Source: Gymnothorax reevesii (Eukaryota > Chordata > Actinopteri > Anguilliformes > Muraenidae). Taken from it: a stretch of DNA of 64,000 nucleotides. The stretch lies in NCBI GenBank assembly GCA_029721435.1, contig CM056592.1, positions 33,553,611 through 33,617,610 of the forward strand, given 5' to 3'. Position numbers and translations under genes: made by a program. Below are positions 51,357 through 62,468 of this stretch, one piece after another. The stretch's first letter is position 1, and the number at the start of each line of letters is the position of its first letter. Under the pieces are notes generated by a model that saw only the letters and a program-made list of their open reading frames with translations, was not told where the DNA came from and ran no database searches.

Positions 51357-54300
51357 CTGGAGGGGGTGGGAGTAGGGGGTGGGGGTGGAAAAACAGTGCA
51401 TCATTAGAGCAGCAGCGAGAAACCAGTTAGAGAAATAAGAGAGTATCTGGCGGAGCAAGTACGTCTTTCAAAGAGGCATTATCCTGACGTGAATTTCAGC
51501 AAGGCTGTGAAACTTGTGCATATTTCCACAAGGGGGCAGTGCGGCCCAACTGCAAACAAAACATGACGCAATTCTATTAGAGCAGGACTCAAATTCTCTT
51601 ATTCGCCACTTTTAAATACATGGATTTTACGGCAAAGCTCCATTTACCCAGTTAACTGAACTCTCATACATGAGCACATGTAAACATATGTAGCTACGTT
51701 TACATTAAGTGCATCATTGACAAATGCTTCTGAGGAACAGAACTGGAACACTCCCACAAATCAGCATTTTAAAAAGTAAAATAAGCAGGAGGCCGATTTA
51801 CAATCTTGAGATGATTTTGGCAAACAAAAACATTCCACACAATCATTACACTCCAAAGATGTGCGGTTAATATTTACAGGCCATATACGACCTAGTTTCT
51901 GAAAAAGTGAATGAAGTACAATTTGAACGACATCGCAGTTTTAGCCGTAAAAAGCAGGTTTAGATTAATTCCCATTATGTGGCCCAATAGTGTCAGTCGC
52001 TTCCCAGACAGGACTCCCCCTGACAGGGAGGCTCTGGTACCAAAGCAACAGACTCCGAACCCGTCAGATTCCCCTTGCCCAATCAGAGCCCACCCCTCCC
52101 AACAGGCAGCCGCAGAGCTCCTCTGCAGCGCCCGAATACAGCCGGGCAGAGACCCAGGCCGTGCGACGGCCGGCGGGGCCACTCTGGGGCACAGAGATGC
52201 TGACACACTTCCGCTGGACAAGAGCCAGGGGATTTGGCTTCCTCTTTCAGTAATTCTCAGTCCTGCTCGCCACTCCTCCAGGAAGTGCTCTTCCTGCTGG
52301 AGCTGCGACAGGGGCCGGGCGGGCTGTCGTACCGATGACTGCATTGGGCTCCGTCCCAAAGGCACAGACGCAGGGGGATCCGGATAGGACCTGGAACTTG
52401 GAGAAGCTCCACTTGGAGCTGAAGTATTTGGGCAGGAAGCTGGCTGAGGCTAAGCTGCAAAACCACAAACCACAGAAGAAGAAAGCAGTCAGTGCCGGTT
52501 GCGGTGAGGACGGCCGCAATGACACAGACAGAGCAGGTCAGAATCACGGCGCAGCCGATGTAGCGACGCAGTGGCATGATTTATACACACACAGCGCCGA
52601 CGCAAATGAAATCTGCGCATGAAAACAGACCTGGACTGCTTGTTCCTTTTGGGATCCTCAGCGGCGAATATGTGCACAGTGCCGTGATCGCTGGACACGC
52701 AGATGAGAGAGGCGTCCTGATTGAAGTTAATGCTGCAGGTAAACAAACAAACGCATTAGGATAGCGGTCATTGTTAGACACCCGATAGCGCAGTGGGTTT
52801 GTGTCAGAGCCGGCGCTCGTCTCTCACCAGTAAATGTTGGCGGCTTGAGACCCTCTCCTGAGCTCCTGGATCAGGTGACCAGCCGACGTGTCGAATATTC
52901 TAATGAGGGTCCCCTAGAACACACATCACGACAATCGTGAACTAACCAGAGCAACAGAGCGGTCATCTTCCATTAGCACGACACCTCTCCGCATCACTCG
53001 GAACTTCTCGGCAGATTCCGCTGCTCGTTATCGAGCCTCGGATGTGTGACAAAGTTGATATGCAGCTCCGCCTGACATGTCTTTGCTGGAAGACCGATTT
53101 ACGCAGTCATCTAAATCCGCGCACTACATCACTACCTAAAAATGGAGGCAAAATTGACCTTCACTTTGTTAATGTGTGGCGACAGTTCTTTGCGCCTTGA
53201 CACAAGTGCCGACACAATGTTTTCACCAATTTGACATCGAACCCAGCGCTGCTGGGTTCCAGCTAATGGCTTCCGCAGTCACACATCCGAGATTTTATGA
53301 GGAACGAATCGGCCAAGGTTTGCTGAGTGCCCTCAATAGCTAATCGTTGTTAGCTTAGCCTTCCTCGACTCAAATAATGATTGTGGGTCATGTGACAGGG
53401 GAGAGGTGCCAGGTTGTCGGCAGCAACAGTATACAGAGGGATAGCACTGACGAGGCCGTACTTTCTCAGACGCAGTCGCAATCCGTGTGCCCTGTAGGTT
53501 GAGGGCGGTGCAGCACAGCGCCCCCTTGTGGGCGGGGATGTCCACCGGCGGTTTCTCTGTGTTGGCCAGGTCCACAATCTGCACGTGTCCAGAGTCAGTT
53601 CCGGGGAAGGCCAGCAGGGAGTTGTTGCTGTTCGGGCACAGGACGCAAAGACCTTGTCCGGGACGGAGAGGAGGGAAACGTTAATAAATCACAAGGAATT
53701 TCACCCCTCAGACTGACTCTTAGAGTTCTGAAATAAATTTTCCAAAAAAAATAAAAAATTAAATCTAAAAACTAAATGTGCTGTTGAAAACCTACCATGT
53801 AGCAACTTGTTTAAAAGAGCTCCAAGGGGGAGTTTTGAATTTCATATCTTACCTCATTGAGCAACATCATTTGTATTTAGCGCTCAAAGGGGTATGCTTC
53901 AAGCATAGATTAAATATTTGGGCCTTCAGCTCCAATAATTTAACATGTTTATAAAATGTCAAACCATAAACACTGTTGACATAGACTTGGTAAAGCTGTT
54001 ACAATTTCAGTGGCTATGAAGCGGAGTGTAACATAATTTGATGGGATACAACACACTCGTGTATAGAGCTCACATTCAAGGCCTTGATACTTTTGCAATG
54101 ATGAGAGATCAGAGGTATTGTTACATGTCCTACGATCAGAAGAAAATGTCTGAATGAATCCATCAGGTCAAGACATGGTATAAATGCAGTGTGGGCGACA
54201 GGAAATGCATCATTAATGCCACGCCGTTCGCAACCTTGTACTGAGCTCATTCAGGAGTGTGGAGGTGAACTCAAAAGATGAACAAGTTTTCAGTTCTCGC

Positions 54301-57300
54301 ACTTACAAATTTGCTTATTTTTTTTCGTCAGAATTTTCAATTCTCATTCAAGCTGAAAAGGAAGGAAACCTTGCACGCGGTGCCTTTTGAGCACAGTGCA
54401 TCACTGTCCATCGCCTCTGACGTAAAGAAACTGGCACATAAAGTGACTCACATGGGGGCAGAACCTGAGCTTTCAGTGCTGTAGTGGTGGAGATAGAGGC
54501 TGGTCACTCATCTTTAGGGTTGTAGCAGGTCTCGAACACGTGCAGCTGATGTGGGTTGTGAGTGAACGTGAAGACTTTGATCATGGAGTCGAGAACCACC
54601 ACGATTATGAAACAGACAGTGACGCTTTCACCGCACTTTCGTACACAGAGGTCCACTGAGCAGAGATGAAAGCAGTGCATCGCATCTGCAGCAAGGACAA
54701 TCAAATAAAGAGCTACACTCGAACACCACCTGACGTAGAAACGGCAGTGGAAGAGGACAATTTAACAAGCACAATACAGGCCGAGTCGCATCAAGTCTGC
54801 ACATCGAAAAGAATTACCTTGAATTTTTTGAACCCCAGATTAGAATTACAGAGGGGAAGTTAAATGAATTTCAAGCCGATTTGAAAGCTGAATTGGCTAC
54901 CTATGGTTCAAGAAGCCAGTCTGCCTCAGCGACTCAGATCAGAGTTCCCAAACAGGCGGAGAAAACCTCCAAAGTTCGGAAACAGATTCCAAATGTCGCA
55001 CTGAAATCAGATCAACTCGACTCATTCAGCCGAGGAGTCAGAGCGATTAACACTCGTTCAGCGTGTGTGGCCATGACCACGTCCAGCCTGTCTGGCATCC
55101 ATGGAGGGCGTCGGGACACGAGGCCGAAATTACCTGTCTCTCCGCAGCTTCACCGCTTTCACCTCTGTGGAGAACTCGATCTCAATCACGGTCTTCTTCT
55201 TCAGGTCATTCCAGATCATTACTGTGAAGGTGACATTAATGAGAGCGATCACAGCCTAGCTCATGCAAAAAAAAACAGCCCATGCAAAGAGGAGCTGTAA
55301 CACTTAACAGATCAATCGATCAAACAAAAATTAGTTCCCAAATATTTTTATAATTGATGAATCGTTTCAGTCATTTTTCAAGCAGGAATTTCAGATATTT
55401 ACTCATTTGAGTTTCTTAAATGAACAATTTGCTGCTTTTCTTTGTCAAGTATGATAATAAATGAAGAATTTTCGGGTTTTGGACCGTTGTTGGACAAAGG
55501 GAGTAATTTGCAAACGTCACTTCAGGCTCTGAGAAATTATGACAACAGTTCTCACAATTTGTTCTCATTTCATAAAGAAAACGATTAATCAACTAATCCT
55601 GAAAAAGATCAGAAGATTAACTGGCATTGAAAATAATCGAAAGCCACAACCCTTGCTTCCCTCTCAGTTTAAGCTTCAGCAGGAAGAGGAAGTGAGATCT
55701 TTACCTTTATTCGGCGGGTACTTTGGCTTTTTTCCACCGCCAACAAGTGCCAAGTAGTTACACCTGAACAGCATCTCCACGTGCCCCACCCCGCCCTCCA
55801 GGAACTCTGAAAGGTACACAGACACGGGACTGACTCCTCCGCTGCCACACAAGCAACGGAAAAAAGAACAGCTCGCTGCCATGGTGATGAGAGAATGACA
55901 GGAGATAGAAAAGCATTAATTCTGACATCACTAGCAGACGGATCCCATTATATTTTATTATATCCCCTCCCTCGCTTCACTCAAGAATATTAACGCTTTC
56001 CAAAATTTTTGTTTGCAGACGTCATCCCCACGCAAATGAAAGCCGAATGTGAATTCTTTACTGCACGTTAGCGAGATTACAGTGAGCTCAAATACTTGTA
56101 GCTGATGATAACAGGGAAAGACTACAGCCATCTGGTGCCCGAGTGACCTCCAGTCATTTAGTAAACAGCATTAACAGTTTTCAGAGGTGAAACAGACGAC
56201 CTAAGAACTGGTCACGTGCAGTGGGTCACAAGTACAGGCGTTATTCCAGTGAAAATAATTAACCTCTCCTTGTAGTCCTGCTCACGCAAGGAAAACAGAT
56301 GCCTAACAGCATGTGTGCAGATAGCTGCTCAACACAAAGCTCTTTAAAAGCCTCCATAAATGCACATGGGACATATTACATCCATTAAATATGGGTAATG
56401 AATCCCAGAGGCAGTGTATCCCTCGTGTTCATAAAACTGTTCGGATAAATGCTGTAATCCATCTGTAGTGATTATTCGGGCAATAAAAGGATTTGTGGAA
56501 ATGTAATGAATACATGGTACACGCAGAGGGAGGTGGGTTCAGGACTTTATAAAGCCAAGATGGAGGGAAGAGGGAGAGGGGGTTCAATCTTGGATTGCAA
56601 GGGGTCAAACGCATTTGAAGGTATCAAAACAATCGTGAGAAATTTGCCCACTGAAGGCAGGTGGCGCAAATCCCTTGACTCTGAGTAATTGTAGCTGTCG
56701 AGTATTTGAAAGGAAGGCTACAAGTTAATAAATAAAAAAGTCTGCCAAATTTAAGCTAATTTTATATGAGAAAGTGTTAACCAATAACTCGCCACATCTT
56801 TGTTTTTGAGAGCTGACCTTAATGGTCAGGATGAAATTCCTTGTAAAATCTGATCCATTTTATCAACACAATACTATGGCACCAGGCTGGATAGGTTTAG
56901 TTTCAGACACGCAACTTCTTTCAGGCATAACATGACGATACAAGTCAAAACTCAGGCACCAATCCTGTAGACAATATACATGAGGCTCAAATCAGATACT
57001 TGAACTAAAAACAGGGTCATTACAAGGTTTCTGAAAAATTAGAACAGTAAAACCACGGTCATGTCTTTGAGGAGTGTGAAATCAATAGTAGCTTCCCTTG
57101 ATGTTATAATTATCAAGACAAAAACATTATTCAACACTAAAAAGTGGATTTGAACTTCCAGGTAAAACCAACTTCACAATTACAGAACGTAAACTGATTA
57201 GCAAATATTTCAGTTAGATTATTAATTTCACCCCCCAGCCTCGTCCTGGTCATTGAAGGAGTCGTCTGTACCTTGTTTTTCTTTTTCCTTAAGCGGATCG

Positions 57301-57346
57301 GTGTTGTACACACGGAATCCATTTTCCATTCCGCATGCAAAGCAGC
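51250..57346 (-). CDS. wdr45b: WDR45B (WIPI3), PROPPIN autophagy protein; coding exons 2-10, 5' end outside the window
   Basis: WDR45B/WIPI3 is a seven-bladed beta-propeller that binds PI3P and PI(3,5)P2 on nascent autophagosomes and lysosome-associated membranes. Nine minus-strand exons: 57272-57346, 55705-55806, 55134-55221, 54512-54606, 53462-53652, 52828-52913, 52631-52732, 52333-52454 and 51250-51356. They join in frame to 321 residues, nearly identical to human. Adding 23 missing N-terminal residues gives the human length of 344 as I remember it. The lipid-binding LRRG motif is in [13 protein letters not shown] (about residues 224-227). The blade-6 membrane loop is [15 protein letters not shown]. 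Oddity: the exon at 54512-54606 has AT instead of AG before it and AT instead of GT after it. Exon 1 was not found and is probably beyond 64000. Confidence 0.95.
51357..52332 (-). other. wdr45b: WDR45B last intron
   Basis: 976 bp. The half near 52.0-52.3 kb is GC-rich and open in several frames on both strands, which produces spurious ORFs of about 158 codons. A strong CTCF-like motif lies at 51526-51541. Confidence 0.8.
51526..51541 (+). promoter_or_regulatory. CTCF-like motif
   Basis: CCACAAGGGGGCAGTG on the plus strand is an excellent fit to the CTCF core (CCASYAGRKGGCRS) except for one position. Confidence 0.4.
52333..52454 (-). CDS. wdr45b: WDR45B coding exon 9 (membrane loop)
   Basis: Reads [20 protein letters not shown], then [20 protein letters not shown]. 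It holds the blade-6 loop that inserts into membranes in PROPPINs. Acceptor TTTTGCAG, donor GTACGA. Confidence 0.96.
52631..52732 (-). CDS. wdr45b: WDR45B coding exon 8
   Basis: Reads [20 protein letters not shown], then [13 protein letters not shown]. Acceptor TTACCTGCAG, donor GTCTGT. Confidence 0.96.
52828..52913 (-). CDS. wdr45b: WDR45B coding exon 7 (LRRG lipid-binding motif)
   Basis: Reads [20 protein letters not shown], then GSQAANIY(C). The two Arg residues of LRRG bind two phosphoinositides at blades 5 and 6 in this family. Acceptor GTGTTCTAG, donor GTGAGA. Confidence 0.97.
52914..53461 (-). other. wdr45b: WDR45B intron 6
   Basis: 548 bp with no recognised element. The donor is AAA|GTACGG. 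Confidence 0.8.
53462..53652 (-). CDS. wdr45b: WDR45B coding exon 6
   Basis: Reads (G)[18 protein letters not shown], then [20 protein letters not shown], then [20 protein letters not shown] and TASEK. The acceptor is GGACAAG. A CTCF-like motif (53517-53531) overlaps the PAHKGAL codons. Confidence 0.96.
53517..53531 (-). promoter_or_regulatory. CTCF-like motif inside a coding exon
   Basis: On the minus strand it reads CCACAAGGGGGCGCT, a close fit to the CTCF core, within WDR45B coding sequence. It faces the motif at 51526. Confidence 0.4.
53653..54511 (-). other. wdr45b: WDR45B intron 5, with an AT donor
   Basis: 859 bp. The exon-intron junction reads CCTAAAG|ATGAGT, where GTGAGT would be expected. 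The acceptor side is TTATTAACG (possible branch point), a pyrimidine tract and GGACAAG. It carries the MITE copy at 53713-53895. Confidence 0.7.
53713..53895. mobile_element. Palindromic TTAA-type MITE, copy 5, in WDR45B intron 5
   Basis: Contains GTTGAAAACCTACCATGTAG, then CAACTTGTTTAAAAGAGCTC, the core of the family. Outer ends are degenerate (GACTCTTAGAGTTCT and AGCGCTCAAAGGGGTA). The right arm of the palindrome is mostly lost. It ends only about 60 bp from the acceptor of WDR45B exon 6. Confidence 0.75.
54512..54606 (-). CDS. wdr45b: WDR45B coding exon 5, both splice sites non-canonical
   Basis: Reads (R)[20 protein letters not shown], then [11 protein letters not shown] and one base of Gly, matching the human segment in full. 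The upstream junction is CTGTCTGTTTCAT|AATCG, where CAG would be expected. The downstream junction is AAAG|ATGAGT, where GTGAGT would be expected. Phases still fit perfectly (95 nt). Skipping it would shift the frame. A substitute acceptor, GTGAAAG at 54628-54634, would add seven in-frame residues. Confidence 0.85.
54607..55133 (-). other. wdr45b: WDR45B intron 4
   Basis: 527 bp. The donor AG|GTAATT is normal, but the acceptor expected at 54607-54608 reads AT. No repeat is recognised. Confidence 0.75.
55134..55221 (-). CDS. wdr45b: WDR45B coding exon 4
   Basis: Reads (V)[19 protein letters not shown], then VKAVKLRRD and AG of the split Arg. Acceptor CACCTTCACAG, donor GTAATT. Confidence 0.96.
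55222..55704 (-). other. wdr45b: WDR45B intron 3
   Basis: 483 bp, AT-rich, with nothing recognised. The donor is GTAAAG. Confidence 0.8.
55705..55806 (-). CDS. wdr45b: WDR45B coding exon 3
   Basis: Reads (E)[19 protein letters not shown], then [14 protein letters not shown]. Acceptor TACCTTTCAG, donor GTAAAG. Confidence 0.97.
55807..57271 (-). other. wdr45b: WDR45B intron 2
   Basis: 1.47 kb, AT-rich. No repeat or gene recognised. Confidence 0.75.
57272..57346 (-). CDS. wdr45b: WDR45B coding exon 2
   Basis: Completes a Gly codon and reads [20 protein letters not shown], then KEKQ. Acceptor TTTTCTTTCCAG, donor GTACAG. This is the most 5' exon seen. The start exon, which should encode about 23 residues resembling MNLLPCNPHGNG and onward, was not found further right. 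Confidence 0.96.
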
Positions 57347-59197
57347 CTGGAAAGAAAACAGGATATGTTTAAACACTCAGATTACACACACTGTGAGCAA
57401 ATTATTCCACCCACTCATCTTCCCTGAAGCTTTTCTGTTGCATTTTGTGGTTATCATTCCGAGTACAGACCGACTACCGGCGTACGAGGCCGACAACCAA
57501 GGGCACCAGCTGAATTGTGTAGGCCTGACACGACATGTAAATCATTTCACATGCACCATTATGGCATTCTCCGACCAATCATCTGCTTAGTAAATATCCC
57601 ATATCTAGCAATAGGAGGTGTACCAAATACACTCTACAAGCCATTTTCTCACATTTATTTGGATACTACCAGAGTGAGTCAAAACAGAATGAACTGCAAG
57701 TGTGAGAAATATTGGTGCGGTCATTCGAGGTGCTTTTGTTACGCAATGCCTCCTCCCTGAAAACTAGGACAAGCAAGAATGATCACCGCTAACAGCTACA
57801 GCGCAGTTTTAAATGCCCAACAATTCCAGAAACATGTCGACACGCAACCCAATAAATATCTGTTTGCCTACTGACAAGCACTGATGGCAGTGACCTAGAT
57901 TTTATACAAGTCAGCCCTCGGCGTTCATACGTCAGAAGCAAATACCGAAGAGCGATAAGTCTGATGTCTTGAATATTAAACACCTGGGAGTTGTTGGCAA
58001 ACTGAACTGGACTGAATCAAACTCTCGGTTTCTTTCAGGGCTCGTCCAATTCAATCAAATCTGAAGGAATCCTCCCTAAAGACCAGAATAAATCCTCATT
58101 CAATAAATCCATATTCAGTTACATCACTCAATATTGGAAATACTGCCATAAATAGCCTAACTTTGTGAGGTAAACCAGCTTTCATGACACACTGTTTTTG
58201 TTGAAAGGACTGGAGACTGGTTGAGATAAGGGTAAATTCAATTCTACGGTGACGTCCTGTGTTACTGGCGACTATCCCATCAAGCGTCTGTCTGTTCCTG
58301 TCGAATAGTTTTGACTAGCGGCAACAATTTTCATTCGCTTTTGCAAATGTTTTTGTTATTCCCCGTGTGACACAGCTGTAATTCTGTGCAGCGAGGGTTT
58401 ATACTCAGCATGGCTAAACAAAGTGCATTGAACTGGACTCCCTCACATTCCTGAGAACATTTAAGACCGCAAAGCCGTCCCACCTCAGATCCGTCCCCGC
58501 AGGTCAAGAGAGTGCCGTACGCTCCTCTCTGCAAACGCATATCTACGCAGCACAGGAAGGATAGAGCCGGTCGGCCTCCTCACAAAGCTGGCAAAAGCAT
58601 GTTCCAGGCACGTGACCCAGCAGCGCCGAGGAAAAAACGATATCAACACTCTCTACACAACTAAAAGCAAGCTAGCGCCTGCACATGGTCATCGTCATAC
58701 TAATAGAGAATACTAAGTGGATATAGACATCTGGGGGAAGTTGGAAATTATTCATGCTACTAAGCAGCAACCCAGACTGCAGAGGATATATATGGACATC
58801 ACACAGCGCCCAGACGGCTGAGTCATGATGGACCAGGCCTGAACTGTAGTAAAGCTTGAAGTAAACAAGTCGGTCAATTATTGGATTTGGCCCTCTTATG
58901 ATGTCATGACACTTCTCATGAAAAACTAAAATGCAAATGTCCATTCTCAATCTCAGAGATTTTGCGGTCTTGAAGACTACTGACCTGCAGGGAAAAAAAT
59001 ATAAAAATATAAGAATCTCTTCAAACTCCAAAAACAAGTCCAGCATAGCAGCAAAGCCACAGACCCTACTTCAAACAGACCCTACTCCAATTTGAGCAAT
59101 GGAGCAACACTAGTAAGTTACAACAGAATGATTTTTTTTAAAGAAGCATAGGCTAATGGTTTCAATATCACACAAAGCCATTCCTCAAGCACTAAAC

Positions 59198-59727
59198 CAG
59201 TGGTTCCCAAACTTTCTCTGCTGGGCCCCCCTTTGGTACATAAGAAAATTTTTGCGCCCCCCCCCACCCCCACCCAAAAAATAGGTAATACATACGCACA
59301 TTTTGTTTTCAGAGTCCATTACAGTTTATTTCACATATTGTAATTAATATAAACCTCAACCTTTTTTGGTGTCACCATTTTTTTATTAATATGCCAGATC
59401 AGTGCAGGATAAAAAGTGGCGAGTTGGGTATCGTGAGACAACATTGATTGTAACCAGCTCATTTTACCAGCTTCATATATTTGAACAACTACATTCATAA
59501 CAAATTATTAATGAAAATGGCAGGCTAGATGAATGATTTGGCGAACAGTTATGTTGAGAGTAAGGCAGGCATTTACGATGTAATCGCAGAATTCTGGGCA
59601 GCGAAAGGACTGAATGCAAATAATTTTCTGTTGGTGTGCGGAGCTCTAGTCGGGGGGGGGGGAAATCGCCTCCCGCACCCCGCGGCCCCCCGGAATTGCT
59701 CGGCGCCCCCCACTTTGGGAACCACTG
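59198..59727. mobile_element. Non-autonomous hAT element with perfect 8-bp target duplication
   Basis: Begins CAGTGGTTCCCAAACTTT and ends ACTTTGGGAACCACTG. It is flanked on both sides by CACTAAAC (59190-59197 and 59728-59735), the 8-bp duplication expected of hAT. Just inside the ends are C-rich runs (GCGCCCCCC), as in the widespread TTCCCAAACT hAT group of fish and amphibians. The interior encodes no recognised transposase. Confidence 0.92.
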
Positions 59728-59942
59728 CACTAAACTATCAGGAGTCAAAGCTGCTAATCATCTGACCATGATTTCATTACGTGCAGCGGATTTCAGACTA
59801 ATGCTTCTATGAAACGACTTGCCTTACGCATTCATTCCCACCCTAAGAGCATTCCCATGGCTTCAGTCTTATTGGATACCGTCTACACACACAGTCAATA
59901 CACTGCATGTGCATTTCTCAAGTCTTTCTCTGTGCTTTCCAG

Positions 59943-60060
59943 TAGGGCTGGGCGGTATCTCGATATTTTAATCCATATCGATATATTTCTGAACTAGATA
60001 CAACACGGGGCAATATCGCTTGTATCGATATGGTTCATTTTCCGTTAAAATGACAATACA
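59943..60060 (+). repeat. hAT-like terminal fragment TAGGGCTGGGCGGTAT
   Basis: TAGGGCTGGGCGGTATCTCG is followed by ATATCGATAT palindromes. This start is common among fish miniature DNA elements. No matching right end was found. Confidence 0.4.
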
Positions 60061-60564
60061 CGGGCCGCAAGTTCGCACCCATTTCCCCTCTCCCTCCCTG
60101 TGTCCGTCTCAGACGCACAACCTGTCTGCTCCGTCTCCCTCATACTGTGACCACAAGCCCTCCCACTCCCCCCCCTCCGCCTCCACTCTCACCTACACTC
60201 AGCGACAACATGGTGTGAGTGCGGTCAGCTGTGACGTGCGGTCGGAGGTTAGTTTGGTGAGGCAAAATTCTTCCCTTTGCTTGATTAGCGATCAGACGAT
60301 TAACTGGTTTAGTAAGACTATTTGGCAGAATGACGAGCCAGTTTAAGTTTCCGCGGCGATATTACTCATCGAGCCTGAAATGCTCACTAGACAGCAGATT
60401 TACGCGTACTTGCTTCCAGGAAGCCGAACCAATGTCATCAACAAATATTAAAACAATTTGATTAATGTGTATTATACAATGTATTCTCCTTACGCAGTGT
60501 CTAGAGAAACGGCAGTTTTTATTGGTACGGCAGACTATTTCAAGGGATTAGGATAAGGATTCGG

Positions 60565-60648
60565 GTAAGTCCATTGACGAGCACGAACGAATAGGAAGGA
60601 TGGGGAACAGATTGCAATCTATTCGTTCATGCTCCTCAATGAACTTAT
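60565..60648. repeat. Foldback of about 84 nt
   Basis: The left arm 60572-60594 (CATTGACGAGCACGAACGAA and TAG) pairs with the right arm 60619-60641 at 21 of 23 positions, and TAAGTC/ACTTAT just outside extends it. The loop is about 24 nt. Confidence 0.55.
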
Positions 60649-61139
60649 CGTGACTTTCAAGATGGAGGCAACTAGGAACTATCTCAAGGTACTGTTTGCG
60701 TCAACACTCTTTTTGAATAACTACCTGCGCATTTTCAAAGTTCTCAGTGCCTCGTTTTAAATGTCAGGGCCGTCGGAATTCAACCAACGAAGTGTGGAGC
60801 GACTTTGAGCCTTGTTAACGATGAAAACATAGTGATTTCTTTGCAAGGCAACGGTGCATGCATTTCAAAATGTTGCGTGCGTACGGAGGTGGGGAATTCG
60901 ACAAAGGTTAGTACTCGTCATCACGTTTCAATACACCCCAAGTCAATTTCACACCGGAATTCTCCTTTAACTTGGCTCCGTGCAGCATGTCGCCGAAAAA
61001 TACTGTTGTCAGTCAAATTTTTTTCCGGAAGCATTTCTCATGCTCTCTGATGTTTGGCACTTTCGTTCAGGACAGCATGGGGGTTAAAGGAAAAGGGAAG
61101 CTCGGATGTTCGCCCCATGGTAGCGGGTGGTGTTACTAC

Positions 61140-61180
61140 GCTTTAAAAAAAACCGCAATTCAGAATCGTTACACCCCTAC
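61140..61180 (-). repeat. Terminal fragment of a TAGGGGTGTAACGATT element
   Basis: On the minus strand it reads GTAGGGGTGTAACGATTCTG, then AATTGCGGTTTTTTTTAAAG, a terminal repeat seen in many fish genomes (hAT-like). The other end is not found. Confidence 0.4.
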
Positions 61181-62452
61181 TCTCCATGTCAATATGGGTC
61201 TTTTCCAAGTTACTTAAAGCCATCATGCCACGGAAGTTAATATCCTCAGGTTTTAACCACTGGGTTTGAAACTATTCACATTTGATACCGAAGATATGTT
61301 CTCTTAAAAGAAACAGAGTGTACCATGTGTACTATAGGCTATGTGGTTGCATATGACATTAAAGAATGAAGCTCGAATACAGTTACTACAAGGTGAGCTC
61401 AAGTGAAAATACCAACAGTTCAAAAAAAAAAAATGCAGGGGTCTCGTTGGCTATGGAATGCTGCATCTTCAAAGAGCAGGATATTCCAAAATCAACATTC
61501 GATTAAAAAAACTAACAATGCCTCATTCTGATCCAAATACATAAATAAATAGCAAAAGCCATTTCTCCCATAATATACCATCACACAAAAACAATGAGGT
61601 CATTCCATAGAAAATCAACCAATTCTAAAAAAAGTGTCTGTCTAACCTCCTCAGAATCAACTGACTTTCTTTAAACAACGATTACAGCATTTTACATGAG
61701 CCCGTGCCAAATTTCACTTTTTTGCTCCAAATATTTTCTGAGTAACAGGCCCTCGAAGTACATAGCGGTGGATCAATATTTTGTGGTTTTATATTCACAT
61801 TATTTTTTCCAGCATTTTTGAGCTGAAATAACTTCATTAGTACAGGTATTAGCCACATAATATCTTTAGGAGTGAAAAACACATTTGAAATTTGTCAAAA
61901 AAAAAAAACCCCACAGCCAAATGAATTTCACATCCACTCCAGGTGTCACAATCTAAAGCCATAATCTTATTTTTGTTCAACACAATGTTTTAACAAAGCA
62001 ACTTTGCACATCACGATCATGGATGTATCTCAGTTTCAATAGCAAAACTGCACTAGTTTAAATTCTGCAATAGGAGCAAGTATTGGTACCTTAGATGTGC
62101 AATCCATTTTCTGAGAATTCACCAAAGACCACTTTAAAAATAGGGATTTTGGGTACATTTTCAAGGGTCACATCACCATGTAGGATAGCGAGGTGGATTA
62201 AACAAGCCATCACATATGAAAAAAGTCTCAGTTTTAGATTTTGATACCAGGCTCATCTTCAAGCCACGATTCCTTGTGTCAAAATAATTCTCCAATACAG
62301 TCATACAAAATTTTAAGAGTCATATTCTGAGAGAATGGCACTGGTTGTGGAGTTGACATCTCAGAAATGGCTGAGGCTGGATGGAAAGATACTATGGCAT
62401 GTATGATGGAAAAACCCAAGGCGGCGGGTCCACATCTGCAACGGTTTGGTGA

Positions 62453-62468
62453 CAGCGCCCCCTGGTAG
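62453..62468 (-). promoter_or_regulatory. CTCF-like motif in a repeat
   Basis: The minus strand reads CTACCAGGGGGCGCTG, near the CTCF core. Confidence 0.35.

Noticed and set aside
51892..52387. Overlapping ORFs of about 158 codons on both strands
   Set aside because: They lie in the GC-rich last intron of WDR45B and run partly across its exon 9 in other frames. Being open on both strands reflects base composition, and no domain is recognised.
54505..54520. Use of GTGACC just after the AT donor of WDR45B exon 5 as the real donor
   Set aside because: It would leave a four-base longer exon and shift the reading frame into exon 6, so it does not rescue the normal protein.
54881..55300. 139-codon plus-strand ORF
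   Set aside because: It runs antisense over WDR45B coding exon 4 and intron sequence, and has no recognisable protein features.
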